Program-made: the position numbers and the translations under genes
NCBI GenBank assembly: GCA_003233075.1
Contig: QIKQ01000046.1
Location: forward strand, 1 to 30,898
Source: Gammaproteobacteria bacterium
GTDB taxonomy: Bacteria; Pseudomonadota; Gammaproteobacteria; SZUA-21
DNA length: 30,898 nt
Direction of reading: 5' to 3'
The notes under the pieces: generated by a model
The model's database searches: none
Seen by the model: the letters and a program-made list of their open reading frames with translations, nothing else
Told to the model about the DNA's origin: nothing
In this document: positions 23,801 through 30,898 of the stretch, piece after piece
How the letters are laid out: each line of letters begins with the position of its first letter
Position numbering within the stretch: the stretch's first letter is position 1

Positions 23801-25102
23801 GCCTAAGCGATGCAGAGTCGGAGCACGATTTAACATAACAGGATGTTCGCGAATGACCTCTTCTAGAAAGTCCCAGACTTCCGAACCTTCTCGCTCCACT
23901 AACTTTTTAGCCGCCTTAATCGTAGTCGCGAGTCCACGTAATTGTAATTTACTAAAGACAAAAGGCTTAAATAACTCCAAAGCCATTTTCTTTGGCAGGC
24001 CACATTGATGTAATTTTAGAGTTGGACCAACCACAATAACGGAACGACCAGAATAATCCACCCGCTTGCCTAATAAATTCTGACGAAATCGACCTTGCTT
24101 GCCTTTAATCATATCGGCTAAAGACTTAAGCGGTCGTTTGTTGGTACCGGTTATCGCCCGACCACGTCGGCCATTATCTAGCAGGGCGTCAACTGATTCC
24201 TGCAACATACGTTTTTCGTTGCGCACGATAATATCAGGTGCATTCAATTCCAATAAACGTTTAAGTCGATTATTACGATTAATAACCCGACGATATAAGT
24301 CATTTAAATCACTCGTCGCGAAACGACCACCATCGAGTGGCACAAGAGGACGAAGATCGGGCGGCAAAACAGGTAATACTGTCATCACCATCCACTCAGG
24401 TTTGTTACCCGAACTAATAAATGACTCAACCAGTTTTAAGCGCTTAGTTAAACGCTTAAGCTTGGTTTCAGAATTAGTCGATTCAATTTCTTCACGGAGT
24501 GATTTCGCTTCTTCTTTTAAATCTATGTATTCCAGTAAGTCGAGAACAGCTTCAGCACCCATTTTTGCATCGAAACCATCGCCATGCGTTTCAATTGCCT
24601 CAAGATACATTTCATCAGTCATCAATTGACCGCGTTCAATGTCTTCGATCATGCCTGGATCTGTGACTACAAATGCTTCGAAATAAAGTACTTTTTCAAT
24701 ATCTCGCAAAGTCATATCTAACAATAAGCCAATACGTGATGGCAATGACTTTAAATACCAAATATGCGCGACCGGACTCGCTAGCTCGATGTGGCCCATG
24801 CGATCTCGTCGCACTTTACTTAAAGTAACTTCAACACCACATTTTTCACAAACGACACCACGATGTTTTAAGCGCTTGTATTTACCGCATAAACATTCGT
24901 AATCTTTGACTGGCCCAAAAATTTTCGCACAAAACAATCCATCTCGTTCTGGTTTGAACGTCCGATAGTTAATTGTTTCTGGTTTTTTAACTTCACCATG
25001 CGACCATGATCGAATCATTTCCGGCGACGTGAGGCCGATATGAATTGAATCAAAATCGTCTGTATGACCTTGTTGCTTAAAGAGATTCAGTAACTCTTTC
25101 AT
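20822..25102 (-). CDS. rpoC: DNA-directed RNA polymerase subunit beta'
   Basis: Beta' holds the catalytic magnesium and the clamp. The 1426-residue product has the N-terminal zinc ribbon with cysteines 70, 72, 85 and 88 (the E. coli positions), the clamp helices with NRNNRLKRLL, the catalytic NADFDGD near 459-465, the bridge helix/trigger-loop region (IGEPGTQLTMRTFHVGG), and the second zinc site CETRHGVCSNC near 815-895. The C-terminal tail is acidic. The start was set 11 codons inside the longest frame because GGAG lies five bases before this ATG and MKELLNLFKQ matches family starts. It follows rpoB after a 329-base repeat-bearing gap. Confidence 0.99.
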   Translation of the reverse strand: MKELLNLFKQQGHTDDFDSIHIGLTSPEMIRSWSHGEVKKPETINYRTFKPERDGLFCAKIFGPVKDYECLCGKYKRLKHRGVVCEKCGVEVTLSKVRRDRMGHIELASPVAHIWYLKSLPSRIGLLLDMTLRDIEKVLYFEAFVVTDPGMIEDIERGQLMTDEMYLEAIETHGDGFDAKMGAEAVLDLLEYIDLKEEAKSLREEIESTNSETKLKRLTKRLKLVESFISSGNKPEWMVMTVLPVLPPDLRPLVPLDGGRFATSDLNDLYRRVINRNNRLKRLLELNAPDIIVRNEKRMLQESVDALLDNGRRGRAITGTNKRPLKSLADMIKGKQGRFRQNLLGKRVDYSGRSVIVVGPTLKLHQCGLPKKMALELFKPFVFSKLQLRGLATTIKAAKKLVEREGSEVWDFLEEVIREHPVMLNRAPTLHRLGIQAFEPILIEGKAIQLHPLVCTAFNADFDGDQMAVHVPLSIEAQLEARALMMSTNNILSPASGDPIIVPSQDVVLGLYYMTREKINAQGEGMIFADAREVHRAYEAKQIKLHAMVKVRITQYFKNEQGELEPKREIIDTTAGRAILFDTVPKGIPFDLINKDMTKKSISNVINYCYRQLGLKQTVIFCDQLMYTGFRYSTKAGVSFGINDMIIPEEKTEILGKAEDEIKKIEAQYVAGLVTRGERYNKVIDIWTHTNDQVAKAMMDKLGHEMVIDRHGKEVKQKSFNSVFMMADSGARGSPAQIKQLAGMRGLMAKPDGSIIETPITANFREGLNIIQYFISTHGARKGLADTALKTANSGYLTRRLVDVAQDLVVTEFDCGTTKNLVMRAIIEGGDVIEHLSDRVLGRVVAEDVLKSSDPSVVLIEAGTLLDEAWVAQLDDLAIDTIKVRTAIACETRHGVCSNCYGRDLARGHMINGGEAVGVIAAQSIGEPGTQLTMRTFHVGGIAQGAMSINSVEVKYDGSARLHKIKTLHHDDGYYIVLSRSAEISIEDENGRERERYKVPYGAKLFVQDGDDVKSGQNIAKWNPHTHPVITEVAGTLNFHDFVEGVTVQSHVDENTGISDLMVIDPKQRPAAGKDLRPMVKLVDADGNDACIPGSDIPAHYTMPGNSIISGKDNDKVGVGDVIARIQQESSKTGDITGGLPRVADLFEARKPKEASILAEFTGIAGFGKETKGKQRFVITDPQGERHELLIPKWRNVIIFEGETVERGEVIVEGEPNPHDILRLLGVTRLAEYLVNEIQEVYRLQGVKINDKHIEVIIRQMLRKAEITVNGDSTFLKGEQAEKARVLEENEVLLKENKELAQYNPVLLGITKASLATDSFISAASFQETTRVLTEASVRGMRDNLRGLKENVIVGRLIPAGTGMAYHNERRRKRKMTLEDKFKEKEAEAAAKLANEVLPIVTEAPAEADVPESPEKEPQEGASPTV

Positions 25103-25431
25103 TTTTGCTCCAGCTTGTGTCAAAGGGCAAATCAAATAAATCTTTCGTCATTGCGAGGTTTCCTTGAAAACCGAAGCAATCTCGTAACGAATCTCACTAA
25201 TCAAAAAACTTAAAAGTCCTAAATTTAATTTAGGAGATCCTTTTATTTCGTCATTGCGAGGTTTCCTTGAAAACCGAAGCAATCTCGTAACGAATCTCAC
25301 TAATCAAAAAAACTTAAAAGTCCTAAATTCAATTTAGGAGATTCTTTGCAAGCATAGCTTGCTTCAGGATGACAAGCTCACGACGCGCTTCCTGACTTGC
25401 TACGCAAGTACGGTCGCGCAGGTTCGTTTTG
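25103..25431. other. Long rpoB-rpoC spacer made of palindromic repeats
   Basis: No coding frame is seen. The spacer is 329 bases long (in most relatives under about 100) and is almost wholly repetitive: a tandem pair of ~100-base units (25144-25347), then the hairpins GCAAGC-ATA-GCTTGC (near 25348-25362) and CTTGC-TAC-GCAAG (near 25396-25410), and a TGACAA/TTGTCA pair. The right part, with TCAGGATGACA, resembles end sequences of the same dispersed repeat class. Confidence 0.8.
25144..25347. repeat. Tandem duplication of a ~100 bp palindromic repeat
   Basis: Unit 1 (25144-25243) and unit 2 (25247-25347) differ by one extra A, one base at the centre of a palindrome and one C/T change. Each begins TTCGTCATTGCGAGG and includes GAAGCAATCTCG, which pair through nested ATTGC/GCAAT and GGTTT/AAACC stems, and each ends in a perfect 9 bp palindrome TCCTAAATT-N-AATTTAGGA (25217-25235, 25321-25339). 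From memory, CGTCATTGCGAG...GAAGCAATCTCG repeats are abundant in Rickettsia and other intracellular or AT-rich bacteria. Confidence 0.92.
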
Positions 25432-28400
25432 TCAGTCCTGTTCCAACTCGATATTAATACCTAACGAGCGAATTTCCTTAATTAAAACATTGAAGGACTC
25501 AGGCATGCCTGCTTCCATCTGATGATTACCATCAACAATATTTTTATACATTTTAGTCCGACCATTTACATCATCTGATTTAACGGTCAACATTTCTTGT
25601 AAAGTGTAAGCAGCGCCATAAGCTTCAAGGGCCCAAACTTCCATCTCACCAAATCGTTGTCCACCAAATTGAGCTTTACCACCCAGCGGTTGCTGTGTAA
25701 CCAAGCTGTATGGACCCGTTGAACGCGCATGCATTTTGTCATCAACTAGATGGTTAAGCTTAAGTATATACATATACCCTAAGGTTACTTTACGCTCAAA
25801 CTCCTCACCCGTGCGTCCATCAATGAGTGTCGCTTGGCCCGACTCTGGTAAATCTGCCAGTTTTAGCATTGCCTTCACTTCTAGCTCGTGAGCGCCATCA
25901 AAAACGGGGGTTGCCATAGGCACACCATCACGTAAATTGTCTGCTAACTCAAAGATTTCGTCATCATTGAATTTTTTCAGATCTTCTTTTTTACCACCTG
26001 ATTGATTGTAAATCTGATCAAGAAAGTGACGTAATTCTTCTGCCTTGGCGTGCTCATCGAGCATATTGCCAATTTTTATTCCGAGACCACGTGCAGCCCA
26101 GCCCAAATGAGTTTCCAGCACCTGGCCGATATTCATTCGCGATGGAACACCTAACGGATTTAACACGATATCAACTGGCGTCCCGTCTTCGGTGTATGGC
26201 ATATCTTCGACTGGTACAATTTGTGAAATCACGCCTTTATTACCATGTCGACCCGCCATTTTATCGCCTGGTTGAATACGGCGCTTAACAGCCATATACA
26301 CCTTAACCATTTTCAAAACGCCCGGCGCCAAGTCATCGCCCGACGTAATTTTATGTTCCTTTTCCTTATAAACTTCCTCAAATTCTTCTTTTTGGCGACC
26401 AAGCTGTTCGGCTGCTTTTTCTAGCAAAGCATTTGCTTTTTCATCACTTAATCTGATTTCAAACCATTTATCGCGTGGAATTTCATCTAAATAAATTTTC
26501 GAAATTTTACTGCCTGACTCTAATTTGTTTGGTCCGCCATCTGCTTGCTTGTTCATTATCAAACGCTCAACACGTTGATAAATATCATCTTCCAAGATTC
26601 GATATTGATCATCCAAGTCATGTTTGATTTGATCAATTTGCATTTTCTCGATTTCGAGTGAACGTTGATCTTTAGTCACTCCATCACGTGTAAATACTTG
26701 GACATCTATGACAGTGCCATCCATACCTGTCGGTACGCGCTGAGAAGTATCTTTTACGTCCGAAGCTTTTTCGCCGAAAATAGCTCTCAATAATTTTTCT
26801 TCTGGCGTTAATTGAGTTTCGCCTTTAGGCGTAACCTTGCCAACCAGAATATCGCCTGGTTTCACTTCCGCGCCAATATAGACTATTCCTGACTCGTCTA
26901 ATTTCGCCAAAGCTGACTCGCCCACATTAGGAATATCGCCAGTTATTTCTTCAGGTCCTAATTTGGTATCACGAGCAACACAAGTAAGCTCTTCGATATG
27001 AATCGTGGTCAAGCGATCTTCTTGTACTACGCGCTCTGAAATTAAAATTGAGTCTTCGAAGTTATAGCCATTCCAAGGCATAAAGGCGACCAATAGATTT
27101 TGGCCTAAAGCAAGCTCACCTAAATCCGTTGAAGGACCATCCGCCAAGACATCACCCTTAGCGATTTGATCACCAGGTTTAACGAGTGGCCGCTGATTAA
27201 TACAGGTATTCTGATTTGAACGTGTATATTTAGTTAAACTATAGATATCAACACCTGACTCGCCAGCAGTCGCCTCATCATCATTCACACGAATAACAAT
27301 ACGGCTCGCATCAACGGTATCAACATAACCGCCGCGATCTGCAACCACGGTAACACCCGAGTCAATTGCGACAGCACGCTCCATACCAGTTCCAACTAAA
27401 GGTTTTTGCGCCATCAAAGTTGGGACCGCTTGACGTTGCATGTTTGAACCCATTAAGGCGCGGTTAGCATCATCGTGTTCCAAAAATGGAATTAAACTAG
27501 CGGCAACTGATACCACTTGTTTTGGCGAAATATCCATATACTGAACATCTGCAGGAAGTGATAGCGCAAAATCATTTTGGTGACGACAAGAAACCAGTTC
27601 ATCAGTTAAATTGTTTTTTTCATCAATCCGCGCATTCGCTTGTGCGATAACGTACTGGCCCTCTTCGATCGCGGAAAAATAGTCAATCTGACTCGTTGCT
27701 TTACCTTTAATCACTTTTCGATACGGCGTTTCTAAAAAGCCATAATCATTGGTACGAGCGTAAACCGCTAAAGAATTAATTAAGCCAATGTTTGGCCCTT
27801 CAGGTGTTTCAATCGGACAAACTCGGCCATAGTGAGTAGAATGCACGTCCCGAACCTCAAACCCAGCTCTTTCCCGCGTTAAGCCTCCTGGGCCTAATGC
27901 TGAAATTCGACGTTTATGGGTAATCTCAGATAAGGGATTATTTTGATCCATAAATTGAGACAGTTGGCTAGAACCAAAAAATTCTTTAATCGCAGCGGCA
28001 ACGGGTTTAGCGTTGATAAGCTCTTGAGGCATTAGACCTTCGGACTCCGCCAAGCTCAATCGCTCTTTCACCGCGCGTTCGACCCGAACCAAGCCAACAC
28101 GAAAAACATTTTCTGCCATCTCGCCAACGCAACGTACTCGTCGATTACCGAGATGATCAATATCATCTACAACGCCGCGACCATCTTTTATATCAATCAG
28201 CACTTTTAAAACATCAGTAATGTCGTCTTTGTCTAATACGCCAAGGCCTGTGTCTTCTTCACGTCGAACACGACGATTGAATTTCATTCGTCCCACCGCG
28301 GATAAATCATAACGCTCTTCATTAAAGAAAAGGTTATTAAATAGATTGTTCGCGGCTTCCTTAGTGGGTGGCTCACCAGGACGCATCATGCGATAAATTT

Positions 28401-29511
28401 CGACCATCGCCTCTAGCTGGTTGCTCGTTGGATCTATACGTAATGTTGCTGACATATAAGCACCGAACTCAAGATCATTAATATGCAGAATTTTAAGCGC
28501 TTTAATACCAGCAGCCCTAATTGCTTCTAATAATTCTTCAGTCAAGATTTCATTGACTTTAAGTATTATTTCGCCACTTTCCTTATCGACTAAGTCTTCC
28601 GCTGCGACCTTGCCTAACAAATAACTTTCAGGTAATTCAATGTTTTTAATTTTAGCTTTTTCTAACTCGCGAATTACTCGCGCAGTGATTCTTTTTCCTT
28701 CTTCTACAATTACTTTCGTCTTAGAAGCAATATCAACTAATGCCGTCTCCCCTTTTAGCTGCTCAGGGACTAGCTTCATTTTAATCTTATCGCCCTTTAT
28801 TAGCGCAATATCGGTTGCTTCAAAAAATATTTCTAAAATCTCTTGGTCAGAAAACCCAAGCGCACGCAATAAGATTGTCGCAGGCAATTTGCGGCGGCGG
28901 TCAATCCGAACAAAAACACAGTCTTTCGGGTCAAACTCAAAATCCAACCAGGAACCACGGTAAGGAATAACGCGAGCATTATACAGAAGCTTGCCTGATG
29001 AATGCGTCTTACCTTTATCATGGTCGAAGAAAACACCTGGTGAACGATGCAATTGAGAAACAATGACCCTGTCAGTACCATTGATAACAAAAGTGCCCGT
29101 TTTAGTCATTAAAGGCATTTCGCCCATATAAACTTCTTGTTCTTTTATATCTTTGACCGCTTTATTGCTAGATTCTTTATCGTATATAATCAACTGAACC
29201 TTGACTCGCAACGGGGCAGCATAGGTTAATCCGCGCAACTGACATTCTTTAACGTCAAAAGTGGGCTTACCTAAGCGATAGCTAATATATTTGAGTTCAG
29301 CAAAACCAGAATAGCTTTCAATTGGAAATACTGATTTTAAAGCGGCATGCAAGCCTTGGTCGGCACGAGCCTCAGGGTCAAGCACTTCCTCTTGCAAGAA
29401 TTTTTTATAAGAATTTATCTGAATGGCTAGTAAAAACGGAACATCAAGTATGCTAGTTTGTTTACCGAAATCCTTGCGGATACGTTTCTTCTCGGTAAAT
29501 GAATAGGCCAT
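25432..29511 (-). CDS. rpoB: DNA-directed RNA polymerase subunit beta
   Basis: Beta forms much of the active-site channel and the rifampicin pocket. The 1359-residue product (E. coli 1342) contains MAYSFTEKKRIRKDFGKQTS at its start, FFGSSQLSQFMDQNNPLSEI then THKRRISALGPGGLTRERAG (rifampicin region, wild-type residues), VCPIETPEGPNIGLINSLA, MPWNGYNFEDSILISERVV, KMAGRHGNKGVISQIVP and the C-terminal GGKAQFGGQRFGEMEVWAL. An upstream in-frame start exists, but the ATG with GAGG eight bases before it gives the family N-terminus. It is separated from rplL by 220 bases with two large inverted repeats. Confidence 0.99.
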   Translation of the reverse strand: MAYSFTEKKRIRKDFGKQTSILDVPFLLAIQINSYKKFLQEEVLDPEARADQGLHAALKSVFPIESYSGFAELKYISYRLGKPTFDVKECQLRGLTYAAPLRVKVQLIIYDKESSNKAVKDIKEQEVYMGEMPLMTKTGTFVINGTDRVIVSQLHRSPGVFFDHDKGKTHSSGKLLYNARVIPYRGSWLDFEFDPKDCVFVRIDRRRKLPATILLRALGFSDQEILEIFFEATDIALIKGDKIKMKLVPEQLKGETALVDIASKTKVIVEEGKRITARVIRELEKAKIKNIELPESYLLGKVAAEDLVDKESGEIILKVNEILTEELLEAIRAAGIKALKILHINDLEFGAYMSATLRIDPTSNQLEAMVEIYRMMRPGEPPTKEAANNLFNNLFFNEERYDLSAVGRMKFNRRVRREEDTGLGVLDKDDITDVLKVLIDIKDGRGVVDDIDHLGNRRVRCVGEMAENVFRVGLVRVERAVKERLSLAESEGLMPQELINAKPVAAAIKEFFGSSQLSQFMDQNNPLSEITHKRRISALGPGGLTRERAGFEVRDVHSTHYGRVCPIETPEGPNIGLINSLAVYARTNDYGFLETPYRKVIKGKATSQIDYFSAIEEGQYVIAQANARIDEKNNLTDELVSCRHQNDFALSLPADVQYMDISPKQVVSVAASLIPFLEHDDANRALMGSNMQRQAVPTLMAQKPLVGTGMERAVAIDSGVTVVADRGGYVDTVDASRIVIRVNDDEATAGESGVDIYSLTKYTRSNQNTCINQRPLVKPGDQIAKGDVLADGPSTDLGELALGQNLLVAFMPWNGYNFEDSILISERVVQEDRLTTIHIEELTCVARDTKLGPEEITGDIPNVGESALAKLDESGIVYIGAEVKPGDILVGKVTPKGETQLTPEEKLLRAIFGEKASDVKDTSQRVPTGMDGTVIDVQVFTRDGVTKDQRSLEIEKMQIDQIKHDLDDQYRILEDDIYQRVERLIMNKQADGGPNKLESGSKISKIYLDEIPRDKWFEIRLSDEKANALLEKAAEQLGRQKEEFEEVYKEKEHKITSGDDLAPGVLKMVKVYMAVKRRIQPGDKMAGRHGNKGVISQIVPVEDMPYTEDGTPVDIVLNPLGVPSRMNIGQVLETHLGWAARGLGIKIGNMLDEHAKAEELRHFLDQIYNQSGGKKEDLKKFNDDEIFELADNLRDGVPMATPVFDGAHELEVKAMLKLADLPESGQATLIDGRTGEEFERKVTLGYMYILKLNHLVDDKMHARSTGPYSLVTQQPLGGKAQFGGQRFGEMEVWALEAYGAAYTLQEMLTVKSDDVNGRTKMYKNIVDGNHQMEAGMPESFNVLIKEIRSLGINIELEQD

Positions 29512-29593
29512 ATGCGTTACCTCAAGTTTTCGCTTCGTGTGAGTCCAAATTTCTCGAATACCGAACTGCAAATTTTAGAAATTTACCTGATCG

Positions 29594-29635
29594 TATTTTT
29601 TAAATAGTTCTCTTAAGAAAAGTATTTAAAAAATA
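29594..29635. repeat. AT-rich 13 bp perfect inverted repeat upstream of rpoB
   Basis: TATTTTTTAAATA (29594-29606) is the exact reverse complement of TATTTAAAAAATA (29623-29635), with an inner TTCT/AGAA pairing around TAAG. It lies about 80 bases before rpoB. On the minus strand each arm contains U- or A-runs; there is no GC stem, so it is not a standard terminator. Confidence 0.75.
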
Positions 29636-29672
29636 GTGACCCAATTTGGAAAATCATTCACTCATGATAGCG

Positions 29673-29728
29673 AACGGTTGGTATCGTCCTGACGTCTACA
29701 CATTTGAGGCATCAGGACTATCACCGTT
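29673..29728 (-). promoter_or_regulatory. Large hairpin after rplL, candidate RNase III site or attenuator
   Basis: On the minus strand AACGGT...ACCGTT (29723-29728 with 29673-29678) and GTCCTGA/TCAGGAC (29712-29718 with 29686-29692) form a two-part stem beginning three bases after the rplL stop. No U-run follows. In E. coli the rplL-rpoB spacer has an attenuator and an RNase III processing hairpin that adjust polymerase subunit levels; this stem is in the matching place. Confidence 0.65.
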
Positions 29729-29731
29729 TCC

Positions 29732-30109
29732 TTATTTAAGTTCCGCAGTAGCGCCGGCATCTTCTAATTGCTTCTTGATCTCTTCTGCTTCAGCTTTACT
29801 TGCGCCTTCTTTAACTGTTGCAGGAGCACTTTCTACCATATCTTTTGCTTCTTTTAAGCCTAGGCTGGTAATTGCGCGAACCGCTTTAATAACGCTCACT
29901 TTCTTATCGCCCATGCTTGCGAGAATGACATCAAATTCAGTCTTCTCTTCTGCTGCTGCGCCACCAGCGTCACCCGCTGCTGGAGCTGCCGCAACTGCTG
30001 CTGCAGCTGTAACACCAAATTTTTCTTCCATTGCTGAAATTAAATCAACAACTTCCATAATTGTCATGCTTGAGATAGTTTCGAGAATCTCGTCTTGTGA
30101 AACTGCCAT
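29732..30109 (-). CDS. rplL: Large-subunit ribosomal protein L7/L12
   Basis: L7/L12 forms the flexible multi-copy stalk that recruits translation GTPases. The 125-residue product starts MAVSQDEILETISSMTIMEV (dimerisation domain), passes through an alanine/glycine-rich hinge (AAAAVAAAPAAGDAGGAAAE, near residues 37-56) and ends in the factor-binding domain with KTEFDVILASMGDKKVSVIK and GLGLKEAK-like SLGLKEAKDMVESAP. GGAG seven bases upstream fixes this ATG rather than the start 11 codons earlier. It follows rplJ by 66 bases. Confidence 0.98.
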   Translation of the reverse strand: MAVSQDEILETISSMTIMEVVDLISAMEEKFGVTAAAAVAAAPAAGDAGGAAAEEKTEFDVILASMGDKKVSVIKAVRAITSLGLKEAKDMVESAPATVKEGASKAEAEEIKKQLEDAGATAELK

Positions 30110-30175
30110 AATAAATCTCCGTAATTCTAAAATTTCGATCACATTGCGATCGAGTTTAAATTATGCTGTAACTGC

Positions 30176-30697
30176 TTAGCTTTTCTGATCCTTCACTGCC
30201 GCCATAGTCCGAACAAATTTGCCTGGAACTTCATTCAAAGTTCTAACAAACTTAGTAACCGGCGCAAGCATTACTGACATCAGCATTGCTAGCGCTTGAT
30301 CGCGATTCGGTAAGGAAGCAAGTCGTTTAAGCTCAGATAGTTCAAGAACTTCACCACCAATTGAAATCACTTTCGGAATCAATCGGTCATTATCTTTTGC
30401 AAAATTCTCAATAAGACGTGCCGCAGCGCCTGGATCGTCCTGCGAAAAAGCGAATATCAACGGTCCTACCAATTGATCGCTCATACAATCGAATTCAGTG
30501 CCTGATAGCGCTCGCTTAGCAAGTGTGTTTTTAACTACCCTTAGATACACACCTTCTTTGCGCGCTTCACTACGAAGATCAGTTAAATCTTCAACTTTCA
30601 AGCCTCGATATTCGGCTGCGATAGCAGAATGGGCAACTGCCGCAATCTCTGCGACTTCAGCAACCACTGCTTGTTTCTGTTCACGAGTTAAACTCAT
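30176..30697 (-). CDS. rplJ: Large-subunit ribosomal protein L10
   Basis: L10 anchors the L7/L12 stalk and, bound to L7/L12, represses its own mRNA leader. The 173-residue product contains LTREQKQAVVAEVAEIA, EYRGLKVEDLTDLRSEARK, YLRVVKNTLAKRAL and GPLIFAFSQDDPGAAARL, with the C-terminal L12-binding helix. The ATG is five bases after a perfect AGGAGG. The upstream genes of the usual cluster (rplA, rplK, nusG, secE) would lie outside the window. Confidence 0.98.
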   Translation of the reverse strand: MSLTREQKQAVVAEVAEIAAVAHSAIAAEYRGLKVEDLTDLRSEARKEGVYLRVVKNTLAKRALSGTEFDCMSDQLVGPLIFAFSQDDPGAAARLIENFAKDNDRLIPKVISIGGEVLELSELKRLASLPNRDQALAMLMSVMLAPVTKFVRTLNEVPGKFVRTMAAVKDQKS

Positions 30698-30898
30698 GGT
30701 AGCCTCCTAGAATAGAAACCAGCCCCAAACTATATAAAACTTTTGTTTTATATTTGCTTGGACAAATTAAAGAACAATTAACAATCTAACTGTTCAACCA
30801 TTACGGCATTCCCAAAGAAATAGTGTTCGTGCCGTCTGCGTAGGCGGATTAATATCCATTAAACTTTTAATATATCTAATATAAATATATCTATAAGA
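30698..30898 (-). promoter_or_regulatory. rplJ leader with L10-leader-like hairpin
   Basis: No gene is seen in this stretch. On the minus strand it contains CCGCCTACGCAGACGGCA, with ACGGCA (30830-30835) pairing with TGCCGT (30803-30808) and TAATGG after it, which resembles the CGCAGAC-centred L10-binding leader known upstream of rplJ in many bacteria. Nearer the gene a perfect 9 bp hairpin ATATAAAAC-AAAA-GTTTTATAT (30732-30753) precedes the Shine-Dalgarno. The AT-rich right end, with TAGATATATT repeated at a 15-base period, may hold the promoter. Confidence 0.65.

Noticed and set aside
1..30898. CRISPR array, tRNA or rRNA genes, insertion sequence with transposase, prophage genes
   Set aside because: No regularly spaced repeats, no cloverleaf or rRNA core sequence, and no transposase, integrase or phage-like frame was seen on either strand.

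Overview
The window is the core transcription/translation super-cluster of a bacterium, read entirely from the minus strand. In transcription order (right to left) it holds rplJ-rplL-rpoB-rpoC, then the str group (rpsL-rpsG-fusA-tuf), the S10 group (rpsJ to rpsQ), the spc group (rplN to rpmJ) and the alpha group (rpsM-rpsK-rpsD-rpoA-rplQ). It closes with a strong terminator and two accessory genes of a different character. The protein sequences (RpoB, RpoC, RpoA, L17, S10, EF-Tu) are clearly gammaproteobacterial. The base composition looks AT-rich (about 40% GC by eye). rpoBC is contiguous with str/S10/spc/alpha, unlike E. coli but as remembered in Pseudomonas, Legionella and Coxiella. Together with dispersed palindromic repeats of the CGTCATTGCGAG type, this suggests an AT-rich, perhaps host-associated gammaproteobacterium of the Legionella/Coxiella kind; this placement is inference.

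Layout: 30698-30898 is an rplJ leader with an L10-leader-like hairpin. 29512-29731 (rplL-rpoB) holds two large inverted repeats. 25103-25431 (rpoB-rpoC) holds a nearly perfect ~100 bp tandem duplication of a palindromic repeat. 20476-20821 (rpoC-rpsL) holds a REP-like inverted repeat, a near-consensus sigma-70 promoter for str and a leader hairpin. 15841-16159 (tuf-rpsJ) holds a terminator/attenuator and a possible S10 promoter. Two extra gaps inside the S10 group (rplW-rplB with two strong hairpins, rplV-rpsC) are longer than usual. 1605-1634 is a bidirectional terminator after rplQ. Beyond it lie a SMI1/KNR4 (SUKH) family gene and the start of a conserved gene of unknown function that runs off the window.

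Functionally, the products build the small and large ribosomal subunits (34 gene products including L7/L12 and L36, counted with the factors below), supply the elongation factors EF-G and EF-Tu, the three large RNA polymerase subunits and the SecY translocon channel. Control is expected mainly through r-protein feedback on leaders. Most of this is ordinary housekeeping DNA; no new system is demonstrable. The points that depart from expectation are the four-cysteine (zinc-type) S4, the palindromic elements in several gaps of essential operons, and the two accessory genes at the left end.
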